From Pseudonocardiaceae bacterium (GTDB taxonomy: Bacteria > Actinomycetota > Actinomycetes > Mycobacteriales > Pseudonocardiaceae): a DNA stretch of 50,984 bases. The stretch spans positions 1 through 50,984 of the forward strand of contig WHSZ01000042.1 of assembly GCA_009379845.1 (NCBI GenBank). The letters run 5' to 3'. The notes below the pieces were generated by a model. It was not told the DNA's origin, did no database searches, and saw only the letters and a program-made list of their open reading frames with translations. Both the position numbers and the translations under genes were made by a program. Below are positions 25,293 through 32,931 of this stretch, one piece after another; the stretch's first letter is position 1; each line of letters starts with the position of its first letter.

Positions 25293-26051
25293 ATGGATGC
25301 GAACCTGCGACTCGAGCACGAATGCGCGGACGCGTGGCCCGCACTGATAGACCGCCCGCTCGGCGAATGGCGGATGCGTGCCTCCGACGGCTTCACCGGC
25401 AGGGCGAACAGCACGCTGGCGGCCGGCGACCCCGGCATGCCCGTCGAAGACGCGCTCGATGAGGCCGTGCGGTTCGCGGTGGACCACGGGATCACGCCGT
25501 CGGCCCAGGTCGTGATGGGTACCGAAACGGAAGAGGAAATCGAGAAGGTCGACTGGGTGGTGAACATCGAGCACGCCGCCGGCGCCGAGGTGTCGGTGCT
25601 GACCGGCCGGCTGGACGGCCTTACCTGGCCACCGGTGTCGGGTGTGTCGGTGGATCCCACGCCGAGCGCTCAGTGGTGGCAGCTGGCCGCGGGCACCGCC
25701 GAGCCGACCCGCGCGCAGCGTCAGGTGCTCGGCACCGGCCGGTCGATCGGCTTCGGTTCCGCGTGGCGCGACGGGCAGGTGGTCGCCGTGGTGCGCGGTG
25801 CGCTGGTCGGCGACCTGCTGCACATCGCCAGCCTGTCGGTGATGCCCGAGTACCGGCGCCAGGGCATCGCGGCTGGGCTGCTCGGCAGCCTCGCGGAGTG
25901 GGCGGTCGAGCGCGGCGCGACCCGGTGCGCGGCCCAGGTCGCCGTGCACAACACACCCGCGCTGCAGCTGTGGTCGGTGCTCGGCTGTGCGGAACATCAC
26001 CGGTACCGCTACTGGAAGCCCGCCCCTCGTGAGTCTTTTTCAGGGTTATAG
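25293..26051 (+). CDS. GNAT-family N-acetyltransferase, 3' end formed by a palindromic repeat
   Basis: 252 residues. The C-terminal half is a GNAT fold: LHIASLSVMPEYRRQGIAAG has the acetyl-CoA-binding Q/RxxGxG/A loop, and AAQVAVHNTPALQLWSVLGC the usual last strand and helix. The N-terminal ~120 residues (LIDRPLGEWRMRASDGFTGR, NSTLAAG) resemble actinobacterial GNAT proteins encoded beside fdxC. The last residues (PRESFSGL) and the TAG stop at 26049-26051 come from palindromic copy 2, so the native end was altered. ATG 25293 is the start. Acceptor substrate unknown. Confidence 0.88.
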   Translation: MDANLRLEHECADAWPALIDRPLGEWRMRASDGFTGRANSTLAAGDPGMPVEDALDEAVRFAVDHGITPSAQVVMGTETEEEIEKVDWVVNIEHAAGAEVSVLTGRLDGLTWPPVSGVSVDPTPSAQWWQLAAGTAEPTRAQRQVLGTGRSIGFGSAWRDGQVVAVVRGALVGDLLHIASLSVMPEYRRQGIAAGLLGSLAEWAVERGATRCAAQVAVHNTPALQLWSVLGCAEHHRYRYWKPAPRESFSGL

Positions 26052-26071
26052 CACCTAAAAAGACTCACGAG
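26026..26071. repeat. Palindromic element, copy 2 (46 bp)
   Basis: CTCGTGAGTCTTTTT (26026-26040) and AAAAAGACTCACGAG (26057-26071) form a perfect 15-bp stem around a 16-base middle holding TATAG. It is copy 1 in reverse orientation with two differences, both in the middle. It lies exactly between the converging GNAT gene and the small gene ending at 26074, so in RNA it would be a strong hairpin, with five U at the end of the left arm, in either direction. Confidence 0.9.
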
Positions 26072-26073
26072 CG

Positions 26074-26268
26074 TCAGCCGCCAGGCTGGCGCTCGTCCTG
26101 GCGCTTGTCCCCGGTGATCCGGATACGGGGCGCCGGCTTGGGGGTCGGCTCGGTGCCGTCGTCGTCCTCCGACTTCTCGGTTGGGGTCTCGCGGGTCTTG
26201 TCGAACATGGTGGCGATCTCGTCGACGAGCTCGGCTTTGTGCCGGTCGTCCCTGCGCGCAACGCTCAT
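26074..26268 (-). CDS. Small acidic/basic hypothetical protein
   Basis: 64 residues: a short helix (RHKAELVDEIATMFDKTR) then a low-complexity tail rich in Glu, Asp, Pro, Thr and Lys (EKSEDDDGTEPTPKPAPRIR). ATG 26268 has AGGAG seven bases upstream, strong support for translation. No known domain and no membrane segment. It is the last gene of a minus-strand run that starts with mshB, 26 bp after the unknown 281-residue gene. The tail looks disordered. Function unknown. Confidence 0.7.
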   Translation of the reverse strand: MSVARRDDRHKAELVDEIATMFDKTRETPTEKSEDDDGTEPTPKPAPRIRITGDKRQDERQPGG

Positions 26269-26294
26269 TCGCGAACTCCTTTCCGCTCCCCAGG

Positions 26295-27140
26295 CTAGGC
26301 GTTCGCGGCGAACCAGTCGTCCGCGCGCTTGGCCACCCTGTGCAGCCCAGAACGTTCCCCGAAATAGTCCCCGGCCATGCCGATCACGGGCAACATGCCG
26401 ACGGCCCGATGGTAGAACCGCCCGCGCGGGCGCTTTTCCAGCTCGCCGCTGATGGACACCAGGGAACGGCCGAACCGCCACAGGGTGCGACCCGCGGCCC
26501 GCAACGTGATCTTGCCGTGCGCCCTCGACGATTCGCTGAGCTCCTCGGTCAGCTCGGCCGTCTTGGCGTCCTCCGCGGCGGCATCGTGCTCGGCGTCCTG
26601 GCCAGCCGCGAGTGCCGGGTCGACGTCCCGCCGGAACAGCACCCAGGCCAGCAGCCGGACCCGGTCGCCGACGTCGGTGACGCCCCTCTCACCGGCGATC
26701 GCGCAGAGCAGCAGGCCCTGGCCGGCGGTGCCGAGCGCCTCCTGGATGGGCAGCCGGTCGGCCCACACCCCGCCGATGCCGGGGATGGCGGCCAGCAGCG
26801 CGGTGAACCGCCCGACCCGGTTGATCCACCACGCGGCTCGGGCGTCCGCGTCCATGGCGGCCCACGCACCGGTCCCTGGCACTTTCATCGACGTGAGCGC
26901 GTCGAAGAGCTTGTCCCGCAGCCCGCGCTCCACCTTGTTCAGTTCGGCCGCGTTCAGTTCGGCCCCGTTCAACTCCGTGGAGTTCGACTCCGGGGCGTTC
27001 GCGTCGCGTACCGAGCCCGGCAGCCGGTCCCGCAAGCCGAACGGGTTCGATTCCCGCAACCCGTCCAGCATCGGACCGCAGCCGCGCACGAACGGCCGCA
27101 GAACCGCAACCACCTGCCGGTCGGAAATCGCCTCGGCCAT
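26295..27140 (-). CDS. Uncharacterised protein with short ELN repeats, mshB-linked
   Basis: 281 residues, family not recognised. ATG 27140 shares one base with the stop of the preceding membrane-protein gene (TGATG). Residues about 45-62 hold three near-repeats, TELN, AELN, AELN (reminiscent of a minimal pentapeptide repeat), from repeated DNA at about 26938-26990. The middle (FTALLAAIPGIGGVWADRLP, GLLLCAIAGERGVTDVGD) and VGMLPVIGMAGDYFGE are hydrophobic and could insert in or contact the membrane; the C-terminal third has a charged helix (DAAAEDAKTAELTEELSESS). Coupling with mshB and the small membrane protein suggests a shared role, untested. Confidence 0.7.
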   Translation of the reverse strand: MAEAISDRQVVAVLRPFVRGCGPMLDGLRESNPFGLRDRLPGSVRDANAPESNSTELNGAELNAAELNKVERGLRDKLFDALTSMKVPGTGAWAAMDADARAAWWINRVGRFTALLAAIPGIGGVWADRLPIQEALGTAGQGLLLCAIAGERGVTDVGDRVRLLAWVLFRRDVDPALAAGQDAEHDAAAEDAKTAELTEELSESSRAHGKITLRAAGRTLWRFGRSLVSISGELEKRPRGRFYHRAVGMLPVIGMAGDYFGERSGLHRVAKRADDWFAANA

Positions 27141-27550
27141 CAGGACTTCCGCTCCGCGGCGGCGCCCACCACGCCACGGCCGAGCACACCGCCGAGCACG
27201 ATCGCGCTCGGCAACGCACCGCAGGCGAGCAGCAGCAAGGTACGCCAGTCCGGGATCAGCACCCGATCCCCGCCCGGCCCGAACAGGCCGAGCAGCACCA
27301 GCGTGACGAACCAGGCGAACAGCGGCGCACCAGCCACCGACATCCGGGACCCGATCCGCGCGGCCTGGGAAACCAGCAGCGGAGTGGTCAGCGCGGCCAG
27401 CAGGACGGTGATCGGCACCGGCGCACCACCGAGCTGTGGCAACACCTGGCCGTCCAGCCGCATCGGCAGGTACAGCAGCTCGATCACGGCCAGCAGCACG
27501 GCATCGAAACACAGCAGTGCCAGCATCGTGCGCCGTTCACCTCTACTCAC
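27140..27550 (-). CDS. Small integral membrane protein downstream of mshB
   Basis: 136 residues with four predicted helices (LALLCFDAVLLAVIELLYLP, ITVLLAALTTPLLVS, LFAWFVTLVLLGLFG, LLLLACGALPSAIVLGGVLG). GTG 27550 overlaps the mshB stop by four bases (GTGA), the reason for rejecting the earlier ATG 27589. A membrane protein of similar size (Rv1171) is beside mshB in M. tuberculosis; I believe this is its counterpart. No function is known. Its stop is fused with the next start, so the three genes are translated in series. Confidence 0.78.
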   Translation of the reverse strand: MSRGERRTMLALLCFDAVLLAVIELLYLPMRLDGQVLPQLGGAPVPITVLLAALTTPLLVSQAARIGSRMSVAGAPLFAWFVTLVLLGLFGPGGDRVLIPDWRTLLLLACGALPSAIVLGGVLGRGVVGAAAERKS

Positions 27551-28434
27551 CGCGAAGCGCCAACCGAATCGTCGCCGTCCGCCGGCCACGTCACGCCGAG
27601 ACCGCCGAACAGGTCATGGGCCACATCGTCGGCCCGCCCACTGGCGAGCACGTAGTACTCGGCGTCCACGACCGGCTGGGCCAGCCCGTTGGACAGCGCG
27701 TAGCACCGCGCCCCATCGGATTCCCACACGCTGATCTGGGTCGCATGCGCGCGCAATGCCCGCAGCTTGGCCGACACGTGCGGGCCGAGCCCAAGCACGG
27801 TGCTGATCTCCGAGTCGTCGGTCACCGGCAGCTCGTCGACGTCCGGCACCCGGTACGGCACGCCGGGTGCGGCGGCGAGTTCGGCCAGCCCGCGCTCGGT
27901 GGCCGCGCGCGAGGTGACCGCGTAGAAGACGCGTGCCACGTCGGCACACCGCTCGGTGGCGGCCATGGTGATCTCGTGTGCTCTGATGTGATCGGGATGC
28001 CCGTAGCCGCCGAACGAGTCGTAGCCAACGACGACCTGCGGGCGCACCTCGTCCAGCAGCGCCGCGAGCTGATCGGTCTGCTCCGCGAGATCCCCTGCGA
28101 CGAACGCGCGCGGATGCGTCGCGGACGGCTCGCCGGCCATCCCGGAATCCCGCCAGCGCCCGATCCCGCCGAGGAACCGGTGTTCGGCCACCCCGAGCGC
28201 GCCACACGCGGCCCGCAGCTCACCAACCCGGTAGCCGCCGAGCTGATCCGCGGCGGATGAGCCGAGCTGGGCGAAATCCCGCGGGATGATCTCGCCCTCC
28301 TCGCCAAGCGTGCACGTCACAACCGTGACATGGACTCCGGCCGCCGCGTAGCGCGCGATCGTGCCGCCCGTCCACAGGCTCTCGTCGTCCGGATGTGCGT
28401 GTACCAGCAGCAGCCGTGGCGGGGCCGTCAACAT
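27547..28434 (-). CDS. mshB: N-acetyl-1-D-myo-inositol-2-amino-2-deoxy-alpha-D-glucopyranoside deacetylase
   Basis: 295 residues, LmbE-like zinc deacetylase. LLLVHAHPDDESLWTGGTIA supplies His, Asp and the catalytic Asp, and GGYGHPDHIRAHEITMAAT the third zinc ligand. VVTCTLGEEGEIIPRDF is typical of MshB. It deacetylates GlcNAc-Ins in mycothiol synthesis, the main low-molecular thiol of actinobacteria. ATG 28434 fits the known length (about 300); a TATGGT -10-like box ends ten bases before. The related amidase Mca is the alternative, but length, motif spacing and neighbours favour MshB. Confidence 0.92.
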   Translation of the reverse strand: MLTAPPRLLLVHAHPDDESLWTGGTIARYAAAGVHVTVVTCTLGEEGEIIPRDFAQLGSSAADQLGGYRVGELRAACGALGVAEHRFLGGIGRWRDSGMAGEPSATHPRAFVAGDLAEQTDQLAALLDEVRPQVVVGYDSFGGYGHPDHIRAHEITMAATERCADVARVFYAVTSRAATERGLAELAAAPGVPYRVPDVDELPVTDDSEISTVLGLGPHVSAKLRALRAHATQISVWESDGARCYALSNGLAQPVVDAEYYVLASGRADDVAHDLFGGLGVTWPADGDDSVGASR

Positions 28435-28518
28435 CACGCCGCACACCATATGCAGCGGCACACGCCACGCGCACCGGTGGTCCCAGTTAGGTTTCCAGCC
28501 AACGCCGGGCGGGTGGCG

Positions 28519-29565
28519 TCAGGAACGCTGGAGCTCCTCCGCGAAGTGGCACGCCGAGATCGTCTTGCCGTGCCGGATCAGCGGCGGCTCCTCGACGGCG
28601 CAGATGTCCTGCGCCTTCCAGCAGCGGGTGCGGAACCGGCAGCCGGACGGCGGGTTCGTCGGGCTCGGCACGTCGCCGGTGAGCACGATCCGGTTGCGCT
28701 GCCGCTCCCGTTCCTGCTTCGGGTCCGGCACCGGCACCGCGGACAGCAGCGCCTGGGTGTACGGGTGCGTGGCGTGCTTGTAGATGTCCTCGCGGGTGCC
28801 GGTCTCCACGATCTTGCCGAGATACATCACGGCGACCCGGTCGGAGATGTGCCGCACCACGGACAGGTCGTGCGCCACGAACAGGTAGGCGAGCCCGCGC
28901 TGCTCCTGCAACTCCTCGAGCAGGTTCACCACGCCTGCCTGCACCGAGACGTCCAGCGCGGACACCGGCTCGTCAAGCACGATCAGCTTCGGCCGCAGCG
29001 CCAACGCCCTCGCGATGCCGATCCGCTGCCGCTGACCGCCGGAGAACTCGTGCGGGTAGCGGTTGCGGTGCTCGGGGTTCAGCCCCACCAGCTCCATCAG
29101 CTCGTTCACTTGCTGCTGCACCGTTCCGGTCGCTCCGCCCGCGGTAGCGCCGTGGATCTGCAACGGCTCCGAGATGATGTCGTTGACCGGCCACTTCGGA
29201 TTCAGCGAGGCGTACGGGTCCTGGAACACGATCTGCATGTCCCGGCGAATCGGCCGGAGCTCCGTTGCCCTGAGCGTGGTCAGCTCTCGGCCCTTGAATC
29301 GCACCGAACCGGAGGTCGGCTTCTGCAGCTGCAGGATCGCGCGCCCGGTGGTGGATTTACCGCATCCCGATTCACCGACCAGCCCGAGCGTTTCCCCTTG
29401 GCCGATCTGGAGGCTGATGCCGGAGACGGCCTGCACGGTGCCCACGGTGCGCGGGATGATCCCGCCGCCCCGAACCGGGAACTCCTTGACCAGATCTCGT
29501 ACCTCGAGCAGCGGCGCCTGCGCCTGCCCGGTTTCCTGCTGCTCCTCCATCGCCGCGGTGCTCAT
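28519..29565 (-). CDS. Peptide-type ABC importer ATPase, DppF/OppF-like
   Basis: 348 residues. Walker A GESGCGKST, Q-loop VFQDPYASLNP, signature FSGGQRQRIGIARAL, Walker B LIVLDEPVSALD and switch His in VAHDLSVV. The C-terminal oligopeptide-transporter extension (GDVPSPTNPPSGCRFRTRC) has the cysteines that bind an Fe-S cluster in this subfamily. ATG 29565 overlaps the other ATPase stop by four bases (ATGA) and follows GGGAGG. It is the last gene of the five-gene importer operon 34701-28519, working with the DppD-like subunit on the permease pair. Confidence 0.94.
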   Translation of the reverse strand: MSTAAMEEQQETGQAQAPLLEVRDLVKEFPVRGGGIIPRTVGTVQAVSGISLQIGQGETLGLVGESGCGKSTTGRAILQLQKPTSGSVRFKGRELTTLRATELRPIRRDMQIVFQDPYASLNPKWPVNDIISEPLQIHGATAGGATGTVQQQVNELMELVGLNPEHRNRYPHEFSGGQRQRIGIARALALRPKLIVLDEPVSALDVSVQAGVVNLLEELQEQRGLAYLFVAHDLSVVRHISDRVAVMYLGKIVETGTREDIYKHATHPYTQALLSAVPVPDPKQERERQRNRIVLTGDVPSPTNPPSGCRFRTRCWKAQDICAVEEPPLIRHGKTISACHFAEELQRS

Positions 29566-30716
29566 TGCCTCCCGGTCCCCTCGGTCGTGCCCTGCCCCGC
29601 GTGCTCGCTCATCGAGGCGATGTGTTCGGCTTCGGCCAGCTCGGGGTTCTCCGCGAGCAGCACGGCCGGATCCTCGACGATGCCGAGCTGCTGACTGATG
29701 AACACCTCCTGCGGCTTGGAGACCTCGAGCAACTCCCGCCACCGGATGCACCGCGCGGTATGCCCGGCGCTGTCGGTCTCGGCCAGCTCCGGCTCGGCTT
29801 CGTGGCAGTCGTCGATCACCAGCGGGCAGCGCGGCGAGAACGAGCACCCGGCCGGCAGGTGCATCAGCGAGGGTGGCGCGCCGGTGATCGGGGTCAGCCG
29901 GGTGCCGAGCAGGTTCGGGTTCGGCACCGAGCCGAGCAACCCCATGGTGTAGGGCATCCGGGGCTCATCGAAGACCTGGTCCACGCCACCCGATTCGACC
30001 ACGGTGCCGCCGTACATCACCTGCACACGGTCCACCATGCCGGCAACCACACCGAGATCGTGCGTGATCATGATGACCGCCGCGGCCGTCTCGTCCCTGA
30101 TCCGCAGCAAGGTTTCCAGGATCTGCGCCTGCACCGTGACATCGAGCGCGGTGGTCGGCTCGTCCGCGATGATCAGCTGCGGATCGTTGATGATCGACAT
30201 CGCGATGATCGCGCGCTGCCGCATCCCGCCGGAGAACTCGTGCGGGTACTGCCTCGCGCGCCGATCCGGCTGCGGGATGCCGACCAGCTCGAGCGATTCG
30301 ACCGCCTTGGCCCACGCCGCCTTCTTGCTCACCGAGTGATGCGCGCGGTAGGCCTCGGAGAGCTGCCAGCCGATGGTGAAAACCGGGTTCAACGAGGTCA
30401 TCGGATCCTGGAAGATCATCGCGATCTCGTTGTTCCGGTAATGCTGCATCTGCCGGTACGACAAGTTGGCCAGCTCGTCGCCCGCGTAGTTGATCGACCC
30501 GGTGACCTTCGCGGTTCTCGGCAACAGCCCCATGATCGCCATCGAGGAGACCGACTTGCCCGAGCCGGATTCCCCAACCACGCCAAGCACTTCGCCGCGC
30601 CGCAACGAGAACGACACCCCACGCACCGCGCCCACCACCCCGTCTTCGGTGGGGAAGTCAACGCACAGATCCTCGACGTTCAGCAACGTCTCCGCCCTCT
30701 CGGCTGCCCCGGTCAT
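29562..30716 (-). CDS. Peptide-type ABC importer ATPase, DppD/OppD-like
   Basis: 384 residues. Walker A GESGSGKSVSSMAIMGL, FQDPMTSLNPVFTIGW, signature FSGGMRQRAIIAMSI, Walker B LIIADEPTTALDV, switch THDLGVVAGM, and the C-terminal GCSFSPRCP cluster-binding region. About 45 residues follow the usual end (from EVFISQQLGIVEDPAVLLAE), a hydrophilic extension not needed for the ATPase. ATG 30716 shares one base with the permease stop (TGATG). It pairs with the DppF-like ATPase to power uptake. Confidence 0.93.
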   Translation of the reverse strand: MTGAAERAETLLNVEDLCVDFPTEDGVVGAVRGVSFSLRRGEVLGVVGESGSGKSVSSMAIMGLLPRTAKVTGSINYAGDELANLSYRQMQHYRNNEIAMIFQDPMTSLNPVFTIGWQLSEAYRAHHSVSKKAAWAKAVESLELVGIPQPDRRARQYPHEFSGGMRQRAIIAMSIINDPQLIIADEPTTALDVTVQAQILETLLRIRDETAAAVIMITHDLGVVAGMVDRVQVMYGGTVVESGGVDQVFDEPRMPYTMGLLGSVPNPNLLGTRLTPITGAPPSLMHLPAGCSFSPRCPLVIDDCHEAEPELAETDSAGHTARCIRWRELLEVSKPQEVFISQQLGIVEDPAVLLAENPELAEAEHIASMSEHAGQGTTEGTGRQ

Positions 30717-31681
30717 CACGCACGCACCTTCGTCTGTCGCGGGTCGAACGCGTCCCGCAGCCCGTCCCCGATGAAGTTGATGGTCAGCGAGATCAGCACG
30801 ATCACCACGAACGGCCCGAAGAACAGCCACGGCCGGGTGCTCAGCTGCGTGTAGTTCTCCTGGATGATCACGCCGAGCGAGGTGTCCGGCGGCTGTACCC
30901 CGAGCCCGAGGAAGGACAGCGCGGCCTCCACGAGCACCGCCTGGGCCACCGCAAGCGTGGCGTTCACCGTGATGCTGCCGATCATGTTCGGCACCAGATG
31001 CTTGAAAATCACCCGCGGCGTGCCGGCCCCGCACGCCCTGGCGGCCTCGATGAACTCGCGCTCGGCGAGCGAGAGCGTCTCGCCGCGGGTGATACGGGCG
31101 ATCTGCATCCAGAAGAACAGCGCCATGATGATCGCGACCACCCACCACGAGCCGCTCGCCGCCCTGATCAGCACCGCGGCCACCGCGATCTGCGGGATGA
31201 TGAGCAGCAGATCGGCGAACCGCATCACCAGCGCGTCGGTGAAACCCCGGAGGTATCCGGCGAGCGCGCCGAGCACCACGCCGATCACCGTGGCACCGAC
31301 CGCCACGGTGAACGCGATCAGCAGGGACAGCTGGGTGCCGCGCAGCAGCTGGGCCACCATGTCGTGGCCGATCTGGTCGGTGCCGAGCGGATGGTCCCCG
31401 CTCGGCGGCAGGTACCCGCCCGCATCCGTGTCGCCATAGCTGTACGACCAGAACACCGGCATGACAAGGGCAAGCAGCAGGATGAGCAGCAGCACTCCCG
31501 CACTGATCATGGCCAACCGGTGCTGCAGGAAGCGGCGCAGCACGATCTGGCGTTGGGTACGCGCCTTGACCGTGTCGAACTCGTGGCGCTGGCTCGGATC
31601 GCCCCCGGCACCACGGTGCGCCGCCTCGGTGGCTTCGACCGTCAGCTGGGTGGGAGGTGGGTTCAGTCCGGGGTCAACCAA
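30716..31681 (-). CDS. Peptide-type ABC importer permease, DppC/OppC-like
   Basis: 321 residues. A cytoplasmic N-terminus of ~50 residues, first helix MISAGVLLLILLLALVMPVF, then HPLGTDQIGHDMVAQLLRGT, the standard loop before the permease domain, and the EAA motif EFIEAARACGAGTPRVIFKH. TTG 31681 is taken as start because GAGGA is six bases upstream and no later ATG/GTG precedes helix 1; it overlaps the DppB stop by eight bases. About six helices. Forms the channel with the DppB-like subunit. Confidence 0.93.
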   Translation of the reverse strand: MVDPGLNPPPTQLTVEATEAAHRGAGGDPSQRHEFDTVKARTQRQIVLRRFLQHRLAMISAGVLLLILLLALVMPVFWSYSYGDTDAGGYLPPSGDHPLGTDQIGHDMVAQLLRGTQLSLLIAFTVAVGATVIGVVLGALAGYLRGFTDALVMRFADLLLIIPQIAVAAVLIRAASGSWWVVAIIMALFFWMQIARITRGETLSLAEREFIEAARACGAGTPRVIFKHLVPNMIGSITVNATLAVAQAVLVEAALSFLGLGVQPPDTSLGVIIQENYTQLSTRPWLFFGPFVVIVLISLTINFIGDGLRDAFDPRQTKVRA

Positions 31682-32672
31682 TTCGAATCCTCGGGTCCAG
31701 GAAGCCGTACACCAGGTCGGCTATCAGGTTGAACAACACCACCAGTGTCGCGACGATCACCAGCCAGCCCATCAGCATGTTCGGGTCGTACTGGCGGACC
31801 GAGCGCACCAGCAACTCGCCCATGCCTTTCCAGCCGAACACCGTCTCGGTGACGATCGCGCCGGCGAAGATCGCGCCGAAGTTCACCGCGAACAGCGTGG
31901 TCACCGGGATCAACGCGTTCCGGTAGGCGTGCCGGAAAACCACCCTGCTCGACGAAAGTCCCTTCGCCCGCGCGGTGCGCACGTAGTCGGAGTGCAGCGT
32001 CTCCAGCATCGACGAGCGCTGGAACCTGCTGTACGCGGCGAAACTGATCAGCATGATGGCCAGGGTCGGCAGTAAGAACGCGCCGGTGTAATCGGAGATG
32101 ATCTCTCCGAGACTCCCGCTGAACCCGCCGTCCGGTGGGCCGGCGGTGGTCAGCCACCGGTCCATCCCGATATCCACAAGGAAGTTGTTGAACTGGATGC
32201 CGTAGGTCTTCAGCACGATGGCCACGCAGAAGATCGGCATCGAGAACATCAGGAACGCCGCGGTTGTCGCGACGTAGTCGAAGATCGAGTACTGCCGAAC
32301 GGCGGCAAGCACGCCGATGGCCATTCCGAGCACGATGGCGAGCAGCTCGGCACCGATCACCAGCCGGAAGGTCGTCCAGAACGCGTTGGTGACCACGGTG
32401 AACACGTCGGCCCTTGCCTGCCCGAGCGCGACGCTGAAGCCCCAGTCCCCTTGCAGGAAGCCGCCCAGCCAGTCGAAATAGCGGACCACGATGGGCTTGT
32501 CAAGGCCGAGCGAAGCCGACGCGGCCCGGATGGTCTCCTCGGTGACGCCGGGCTGCTGGCGCAGCGTGCCGAGCGGGTCACCGGAAAGCGCGACCATCAC
32601 GAACACGAGAAACGTGCCGATCAGCAGAATCGGTACCGAGATCAGCAATCGGCGAATGGCGTAGCGAATCAC
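31674..32672 (-). CDS. Peptide-type ABC importer permease, DppB/OppB-like
   Basis: 332 residues. N-terminus MIRYAIRRLLISVPILLIGT and FVMVALSGDPLGTLRQQPGV are the family opening; the EAA motif is DYVRTARAKGLSSSRVVFRH; C-terminus LIADLVYGFLDPRIRIG. Six membrane helices. GTG 32672 follows GAGGAG with a seven-base spacer. A ~30-residue loop (DIGMDRWLTTAGPPDGGFSG) between helices is a little longer than in enteric DppB. Separated from the binding-protein gene by a 259-bp gap that holds a strong hairpin. Confidence 0.94.
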   Translation of the reverse strand: MIRYAIRRLLISVPILLIGTFLVFVMVALSGDPLGTLRQQPGVTEETIRAASASLGLDKPIVVRYFDWLGGFLQGDWGFSVALGQARADVFTVVTNAFWTTFRLVIGAELLAIVLGMAIGVLAAVRQYSIFDYVATTAAFLMFSMPIFCVAIVLKTYGIQFNNFLVDIGMDRWLTTAGPPDGGFSGSLGEIISDYTGAFLLPTLAIMLISFAAYSRFQRSSMLETLHSDYVRTARAKGLSSSRVVFRHAYRNALIPVTTLFAVNFGAIFAGAIVTETVFGWKGMGELLVRSVRQYDPNMLMGWLVIVATLVVLFNLIADLVYGFLDPRIRIG

Positions 32673-32873
32673 GTACTACTCCTCATTGGGCCCGGCGGCC
32701 TGGTGGTTCGACCTATCCGGTTTTCAACCGTGGCGAGGGTATGCCCGGTCCCCAACATCGGTCCGTAACCGGGCTGGGGCTGCTGAGCTGGTGGCTCCGC
32801 CCCAGCCCGCACGGACTTCGTTATCCCCGCACGGCCTGTTCCGGGCACCGTAGCGCCCGAACACAGACCGAGT

Positions 32874-32919
32874 GCTCGTGGGTCGTTAATTTCCCACCGA
32901 AGGGTAACGACCCACGAGC
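32874..32919. repeat. Strong hairpin inside the peptide ABC operon, built like the palindromic element
   Basis: GCTCGTGGGTCGTTA (32874-32888) and TAACGACCCACGAGC (32905-32919) form a perfect 15-bp stem around a 16-base middle with CCC and GGG that can pair. Arm length, middle length and the GCTCGTG outer end equal those of the two 46-bp elements, but the inner arm differs. It stands 13 bp after the binding-protein stop. No T run follows, so partial termination or mRNA 3'-end protection is more likely than a full stop. Confidence 0.75.
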
Positions 32920-32931
32920 CGCGGCTGGTGC

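Noticed and set aside
27042..27060. GGGTTCGATTCCCG, which looks like a tRNA T-loop and stem
   Set aside because: No anticodon or acceptor arms are found around it, and it lies inside a well-supported coding frame (RESNPFGLRDRL region of the unknown mshB-linked protein).
28489..28507. TTAGGTT... as a second iron box near mshB
   Set aside because: Only the first seven bases fit the IdeR consensus; the second half does not.
32874..32919. Hairpin as a full intrinsic terminator
   Set aside because: No T run follows and the permease genes that need its transcript have the same direction; attenuation or mRNA stabilisation is more likely.
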